Below are positions 6,571-9,434 of a stretch of 9,434 bases of DNA, in pieces. This DNA comes from Thermoflexus hugenholtzii JAD2 (GTDB lineage: Bacteria; Chloroflexota; Dehalococcoidia; SHYB01): positions 1-9,434 of the forward strand of contig CAMAVV010000048.1 in the NCBI GenBank assembly GCA_945861815.1, written 5' to 3'. How positions within the stretch are numbered: position 1 is the stretch's first letter; each line of letters opens with the position of its first letter. Under the pieces are notes generated by a model. It worked only from the letters and a program-made list of their open reading frames with translations. It was not told where the DNA came from and ran no database searches. The translations under genes were made by a program, and so were the position numbers.

Positions 6571-7247
6571 GGCCGGGAACCGGCGAGCAGGCGCACCACG
6601 TCCTGGGGCGTTTGCGCAATGAGCAGCGGCTTCCCCCCGGGCGGCGTCTCAACGGGCTTGTACGCGCCCCAGGCAGCGAGGATGAAATCACATGGCGCTG
6701 CGAAGGCCGCCTGCATATCGCTGGCGCTATCGCCGATGTAGAGGGCCTGTGATGGAACGAGGCGCAGCCGTGCGAGGGCGTTGAGGATGCCGCCAGGATC
6801 GGGCTTGAGGCGCGGCATATCTTCCATGCCGATGAGCACATCGAAGAGGCCGCGCCAGCCAAGGTCATCCACTTCGCGCACGAGGCCTGTGTGCATCCCT
6901 TCCAGCATGCGCTCGCGTATCTTGTGGGTGACGACGCCCAGCTTATAGCCGCGCCGCCTTAGCTCGCGCAGCATCTCGCTCACGCCAGGGTAGGCGGTGA
7001 CGAGGCCGGCATAGTCGCGCCAGTAGAAGCGTCGCTGAAGAGTCGGCAGGTCGTCCTTGATGCCGCGCTTTTCGCAGAAGCGTTGGAGCTCCACCTGGAG
7101 CTGTGAGCCGATGGTGGTCAGCAAAAAGTCGCGGCCTGAGATGTCCGTCACGCCAACGGCGTCGAAGGTGGCCTGGACGGCCCGTTCCCGTGCGGGAAAG
7201 GTGTCGGCGAGGGTGTCGTCCCAGTCGAAGAGAATGGTGGAGAGCAT
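6567..7247 (-). CDS. HAD-superfamily hydrolase, phosphoglycolate phosphatase-like
   Basis: A 226-residue member of the haloacid dehalogenase phosphatases. Motif I is FDWDDTLAD with nucleophile D8 and acid/base D10; motif II is GVVTHK with T107; motif III Lys is in LKPDP (K148); motif IV is YIGDSASDM with D173 and D177. Residues 13-90 form a helical C1-type cap with AYPGVSEMLRELRRRG leading back to the core, as in Gph-like phosphatases. It should dephosphorylate a small cytoplasmic phosphate ester, but the substrate (phosphoglycolate, pyrophosphate or other) is not decided by these motifs. The start directly precedes motif I; a purine-rich GAAGAG abuts the ATG, so the ribosome site is weak. 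It is convergent with the receiver gene, the two stop codons overlapping within CTAA at 6567-6570. Confidence 0.9.
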   Translation of the reverse strand: MLSTILFDWDDTLADTFPARERAVQATFDAVGVTDISGRDFLLTTIGSQLQVELQRFCEKRGIKDDLPTLQRRFYWRDYAGLVTAYPGVSEMLRELRRRGYKLGVVTHKIRERMLEGMHTGLVREVDDLGWRGLFDVLIGMEDMPRLKPDPGGILNALARLRLVPSQALYIGDSASDMQAAFAAPCDFILAAWGAYKPVETPPGGKPLLIAQTPQDVVRLLAGSRP

Positions 7248-7309
7248 CTCTTCAATTGTAGCTGAGGGACGAATCAGATTTTGTTTGACCTCTCCCTTTT
7301 ATCCCTCCC

Positions 7310-7325
7310 TTCCGGAAGACCGGAA
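7310..7325. repeat. Inverted repeat TTCCGG-AAGA-CCGGAA
   Basis: Perfect 6-pair stem with a four-base loop, nested inside a wider inverted pair TCTCCCT (7291-7297) and AGGGAGA (7345-7351). It lies 63 bases upstream of the HAD gene start on the minus strand, so it could be a control site or a repeat relic. It has no T-run. Confidence 0.45.
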
Positions 7326-7380
7326 TCTTCGACCTGATGAAGAGAGGGAGATTTGTTGCTACGCAGGCGGTCTGACGGCG

Positions 7381-7443
7381 GTCCTTCCGTCGAAGGACTT
7401 GTCCAGGACGGGTGCGAGAATGTAGCGTCCTTTCGAGAAGGAC
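7381..7443. repeat. Three consecutive GTCC...GGAC dyads
   Basis: GTCCTTC (7381-7387) pairs with GAAGGAC (7392-7398); GTCC (7401-7404) with GGAC (7406-7409); GTCCTT (7427-7432) with AAGGAC (7438-7443). All arms are perfect and share the GTCC/GGAC ends, so the three dyads look related to one another rather than independent. Confidence 0.5.
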
Positions 7444-7507
7444 TGCATTCCTTCCGCCTGGCACGCTCGCTGGTTCGGGCGCGCCACAGCTAAGGATGGC
7501 CCACGTG

Positions 7508-7527
7508 CTCCGGTGCAGCACACGGAG
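7508..7527. repeat. Dyad repeat, copy 1
   Basis: The site is built as CTCCG-GTGC-A-GCAC-A-CGGAG: nine complementary positions on each side of a single A, with one unpaired A on the right. The 16-base core (7510-7525) is identical to the copies at 7773-7788 and 9338-9353. Identity with copy 2 extends over 26 bases (7507-7532). It could be a protein-binding operator-like site or a structured mobile repeat. Confidence 0.7.
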
Positions 7528-7599
7528 TGCTCAGAAGCATGCACGGCGACTAACGTCAGCCTGCCAATCTCGCGTGTGAGCCTACGGGTTTGTGCGCCC

Positions 7600-7616
7600 C
7601 AGCCGTGCGACGGCTG
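7600..7616. repeat. Inverted repeat CAGCCGT-GCG-ACGGCTG
   Basis: Perfect 7-pair stem with a three-base loop. There is no following T-run on either strand, so a simple intrinsic terminator is unlikely. Confidence 0.5.
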
Positions 7617-7626
7617 ACCAAAGATG

Positions 7627-7657
7627 GCGTGTCTTCCGGATTGCGCCGGAGACGCCA
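7627..7657. repeat. Bulged hairpin in the GC-rich stretch
   Basis: GGCGTGTCTTCCGG (7627-7640) pairs with CCGGAGACGCC (7647-7657) around a six-base loop, with about three extra bases bulged on the left arm. It follows the previous hairpin after ten bases. Confidence 0.4.
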
Positions 7658-7698
7658 CCCTCGGGGCGTTCGCGCCGACGGGATGGGGCGATGTCTCG

Positions 7699-7722
7699 TT
7701 CACCCGACCCGCTTCGGGTGAA
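7699..7722. repeat. Inverted repeat TTCACCCGA / TCGGGTGAA
   Basis: Perfect 9-pair stem with a six-base loop CCCGCT. It is among the strongest simple hairpins of the window and stands 30 bases before the compound palindrome at 7752-7818. Confidence 0.55.
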
Positions 7723-7751
7723 GATGGGGAAGGCCGCGCCTTCCTAATTAT

Positions 7752-7818
7752 TGTGGGGCGACGGGTGCCGCTCCGGTGCAGCACACGGAGTGCTCCGAAG
7801 CGACCCTGCGCCCCTACA
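7752..7818. repeat. Compound imperfect palindrome holding dyad repeat copy 2
   Basis: Three nested pairings share one centre. The outer arms are TGTGGGGCG (7752-7760) with CGCCCCTACA (7809-7818; one bulge), the middle arms GGGT (7763-7766) with ACCC (7803-7806), and the inner part is dyad repeat copy 2 at 7771-7790, identical to copy 1. Copies 1 and 3 lack these outer arms. The outer TGTAGGGGCG-type arm resembles palindromic intergenic repeats I recall from Chloroflexota and cyanobacteria; this is unchecked. Confidence 0.55.
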
Positions 7819-7851
7819 GCAAACCTCCTTATGGGCCCGCGCCGTTTGTCC

Positions 7852-7899
7852 GGAGATGCCGCCGTGCTCCCGCGCGCCGAGGCGCATTCAGGCATCTCC
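7852..7899. repeat. Inverted repeat GGAGATGCC / GGCATCTCC with nested stem
   Basis: Perfect 9-base arms (7852-7860 and 7891-7899) enclose 30 bases that contain a second dyad, GCGCC (7874-7878) with GGCGC (7881-7885). It marks the right edge of the hairpin-dense part, just before the change to AT-rich sequence. Confidence 0.55.
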
Positions 7900-8081
7900 T
7901 AGACCGCCTGCGCAGCATTTTCGTCTTGGCGAAGGCTTACACAGTCATGATAATCATACATATATGTTAATGTCAATTCATAAGTGGCAATTACCCCGAT
8001 CTAACTAGGCACAGCGCCTAACGGGATTCCACCAAGGTTGCCGTTCAGCGGGGCCGCAAAACTAACATAGCGAGCGGCACA

Positions 8082-8219
8082 ATGTCAGCTAAGATCAAGG
8101 TCGCCTGTTCAAATTTAGATGGGATAGTACAGCAGCGCGAAGAGGGCAATCCGACGCTAAAGTTATTTGCAGCTGTCGCTAACGTCCTGAAGGTTAAAGT
8201 ACGCGACTTACTGTCTTGA
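8082..8219 (+). pseudogene. 3' half of an XRE-type helix-turn-helix gene, probably a relic
   Basis: The last 45 codons before a TGA at 8217-8219 read, after a short lead, QQREEGNPTLKLFAAVANVLKVKVRDLLS. This is the pattern of the end of XRE/Cro-like domains, where E-x-G-x-x-NPTL is followed by a helix with (L/I)AxAL and then GV-x-(V/L)-x-(D/E)LL. The recognition helix before it (MSAKIKVACSNLDGIV) is only loosely similar, and the first two helices are missing: the frame is closed by a TAA at 8019-8021. I find no ribosome site before the ATG at 8082. I read it as the end of a decayed regulator; a short functional protein is less likely. Confidence 0.5.
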
Positions 8220-8286
8220 ACCCAGGCAGTTAAACCATCCGTTCGCTCTCCCGGCGAGCCACATTCCCAAGAAAGCCTGTTAGTTC

Positions 8287-9093
8287 TCACGGATTTGAAC
8301 TTACTTGGACTCCGATAGACCAACTCTTGGACTCATTGACTTCTGTGTATTGATCAAAAGAGCCAAAGCTTGCTCCCCGCGTAAACCTAAACTCGACACT
8401 TTCACCTGATCTAAACTGTATAGGCTCTTGGCGAATAAAGAAAAGGTAGCCCCCCCAAGCAACTACGCGTCCTTCAGCACTATAACCCGTCTTACAAACC
8501 TTCATGATCGTAAAGTCTTTCGACATGTGATTTGTTATGGTTACCGGATCACTCACATCAATTCTTGAGGCCATTTGGCTGACAGGATCATCATTCACGC
8601 CAATGCCGATTCCTTGAACGCCAACCAGAATTCTGTCCCACGCGCCATCCCTCGCTGTTAGCGATTGGCCCGAGCTGCCCGTCCAAGTTGCGCCAAAGCC
8701 TGTTGATCTTCCCAGGCCGAGCGCACAAGCAAGAAAGGAAACAGTGCTGACCTGCGTGTCGGTCAGGCTTCTTTCTAGAATTACGTCGACGCGCAAGTTA
8801 CTAAAACCAAATGGGCACTCGTTCCTGATTTCCCCTACCACCATCGGAGGCAAACCATCGGAAGCTTGATAGCCTGTGACTGCGGCTTTCAGGCAATCCT
8901 GCGACGTTCGGATTCTGTAAGTTGGATTCCAGACCGTGGGCAACAGTGTAGGTAGATGTGGAGAAGAGAGCGTTTGGGGTTCAACCGGAGAAGGAGATGC
9001 GGTAGGTGAGGGAACAAAAGACACTGGATTGGCATTCGTGCATGCAGCTAGGACAAGAGCAACAATGGTTCCCGCTAAAAGAGCACGGTTCAC
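8287..9093 (-). CDS. Predicted secreted lipoprotein with FxLYD-like region
   Basis: I choose the GTG at 9093: AAGGTG lies five bases upstream, and the protein then begins with a textbook lipoprotein signal (NR, hydrophobic ALLAGTIVALVLAA, lipobox LAAC with C18). The frame extends up to an ATG at 9225, but this would put 44 residues before the signal and place the TATAAT-like box inside the gene. The 268-residue product continues with a Pro/Ser/Thr-rich linker (about 24-52), then a globular part. Its stretch MVVGEIRNECPFGFSNLRVDVIL resembles the FxLYD domain (VxGxVxN...VxVxxxF) of bacterial surface proteins, and a second similar strand pattern, DPVTITNHMSKDFTIMKVC, may be a repeat. It should be anchored outside the membrane; the function is unknown. 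Base composition is more AT-rich than the metabolic genes to the left, hinting at different origin. Confidence 0.75.
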   Translation of the reverse strand: MNRALLAGTIVALVLAACTNANPVSFVPSPTASPSPVEPQTLSSPHLPTLLPTVWNPTYRIRTSQDCLKAAVTGYQASDGLPPMVVGEIRNECPFGFSNLRVDVILERSLTDTQVSTVSFLACALGLGRSTGFGATWTGSSGQSLTARDGAWDRILVGVQGIGIGVNDDPVSQMASRIDVSDPVTITNHMSKDFTIMKVCKTGYSAEGRVVAWGGYLFFIRQEPIQFRSGESVEFRFTRGASFGSFDQYTEVNESKSWSIGVQVSSNP

Positions 9094-9153
9094 AATTGCA
9101 CCTTGGGCCAACGAATGGCAATTTGGGAACTGGGCGACGACATTGTGGGTCTC

Positions 9154-9159
9154 ATTATA
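9154..9159 (-). promoter_or_regulatory. -10 box for the lipoprotein gene
   Basis: Minus-strand TATAAT, a perfect consensus match, 60 bases upstream of the chosen GTG. At 16-18 bases further upstream there is no good -35 (CATTTG is the nearest at 17), so strength is uncertain. It favours the GTG start at 9093 over the upstream ATG. Confidence 0.45.
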
Positions 9160-9282
9160 AAATGAAGTTCGAAAACCAAATGACCAGACCTGGAAATTTG
9201 TGGGGACGGTCAAGAAGCTGTCCAAAATAAAGTGGAGCAGTACACTTTCTCAATAAACCCCCTAGCGAGATTTTACGATATG

Positions 9283-9307
9283 CCACCAGCCTCTTGCCGA
9301 TTGGTGG
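9283..9307. repeat. Inverted repeat CCACCA / TGGTGG
   Basis: Perfect 6-base arms with a 14-base-scale loop (13 bases). A second weak dyad, AAAGTG (9229-9234) with CACTTT (9243-9248), lies to its left. Both are upstream of the lipoprotein promoter box; no function can be assigned. Confidence 0.35.
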
Positions 9308-9335
9308 GGAGGCCCGGTTACAATGGCCTATCGAG

Positions 9336-9355
9336 CCCCGGTGCAGCACACGGGG
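9336..9355. repeat. Dyad repeat, copy 3
   Basis: CCCCG-GTGC-A-GCAC-A-CGGGG. The 16-base core is identical to copies 1 and 2. The only two differences within the 20-base dyad are T to C on the left and A to G on the right, at positions that pair with each other, so the symmetry is kept. It lies 1,565 bases from copy 2 in the same orientation, with the AT-rich lipoprotein segment between them. To its right, up to the window end, I see no supported gene. Confidence 0.65.
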
Positions 9356-9434
9356 TGGTGTTCGAAGTGGAGAAGGCTAGCGAACCAGGGGCAGAGACCT
9401 TGTTTCAATAGTCAGTTAGCTTGGAGGGATGGAC

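Larger units (their letters stand above)
7248..8081. other. Gene-free, hairpin-dense intergenic stretch
   Basis: About 830 bases without a gene I can support. A frame of 178 codons (7895-7359, minus) exists but overlaps all the inverted repeats and has no domain resemblance. The left and central parts are GC-rich and filled with perfect or near-perfect inverted repeats, listed separately. From about 7930 the composition changes to AT-rich, with a perfect 10-base palindrome ACATATATGT at 7958-7967. Confidence 0.6.

Noticed and set aside
7252..7521. 89-codon minus-strand frame upstream of the HAD gene
   Set aside because: It crosses several hairpins and has no ribosome site or domain.
7359..7895. 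178-codon minus-strand open frame over the hairpin stretch
   Set aside because: It overlaps nearly all the inverted repeats, has Arg/Pro/Ser-rich composition typical of unselected GC-rich frames, no ribosome site and no recognisable domain. Long frames arise readily in such sequence.
8016..8235. Possible integron attC site (GCCTAAC at 8016, GTTAAAC at 8229, also ATCTAAC at 7999)
   Set aside because: The core-like heptamers are about 220 bases apart, longer than usual attC sites, and the inner parts are not complementary to each other. The matches are degenerate and expected by chance.
8045..8323. 92-codon minus-strand frame after the lipoprotein gene
   Set aside because: It overlaps the lipoprotein 3' end and the XRE-like frame, and its product resembles no family.

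Overview
The window looks like a piece of a GC-rich, free-living bacterial chromosome. The gene mix (SnoaL-free epoxide hydrolase, amidohydrolase 2 and class III CoA-transferase genes next to a DsrE/flavoprotein pair) together with GC-rich palindromic intergenic repeats resembles uncultured Chloroflexota (Dehalococcoidia-like) genomes. That assignment is an inference from gene style; no rRNA or other phylogenetic marker is present.

Layout. (1) 1-2994, plus strand: the 3' end of msrA, then a tight run of three genes: a DsrE-like small cysteine protein, a two-cysteine FAD oxidoreductase of the sulfide:quinone oxidoreductase/flavocytochrome c type, and an epoxide hydrolase of the microsomal type. 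Gaps of 9 and 11 bases suggest one operon. (2) 3010-5527: a convergent amidohydrolase-2 family gene on the minus strand and, divergent from it, a CaiB/BaiF CoA-transferase. The 181-base divergent region holds a -10-like box for the amidohydrolase and a hairpin repeat just ahead of the CoA-transferase ribosome binding site. (3) 5528-6192: no intact gene; a short minus-strand stretch matches the C-terminal end of a histidine kinase ATPase domain and is probably a relic. (4) 6193-7247: a stand-alone receiver-domain protein lacking the usual phosphoacceptor Asp and the conserved Thr/Ser, tail-to-tail with a HAD phosphatase; their stop codons overlap. (5) 7248-8081: a GC-rich, gene-free stretch packed with inverted repeats, including two copies of a dyad-symmetric repeat. 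(6) 7930-9434: a visibly more AT-rich part with the 3' half of an XRE-type helix-turn-helix gene, a minus-strand predicted lipoprotein with its own promoter-like box, and a third copy of the dyad repeat.

How the genes may work together: DsrE plus the SQR-like flavoprotein suggest oxidation or relay of reduced sulfur, with msrA nearby for repair of oxidised methionine. The epoxide hydrolase, amidohydrolase and CoA-transferase are typical of breakdown of small organic compounds, but substrates cannot be read from the sequence. The most unusual signals are the atypical receiver, the three-copy repeat with a paired base change that keeps its symmetry, and the dense hairpin field at 7300-7900. I found no complete novel defence or mobile system.
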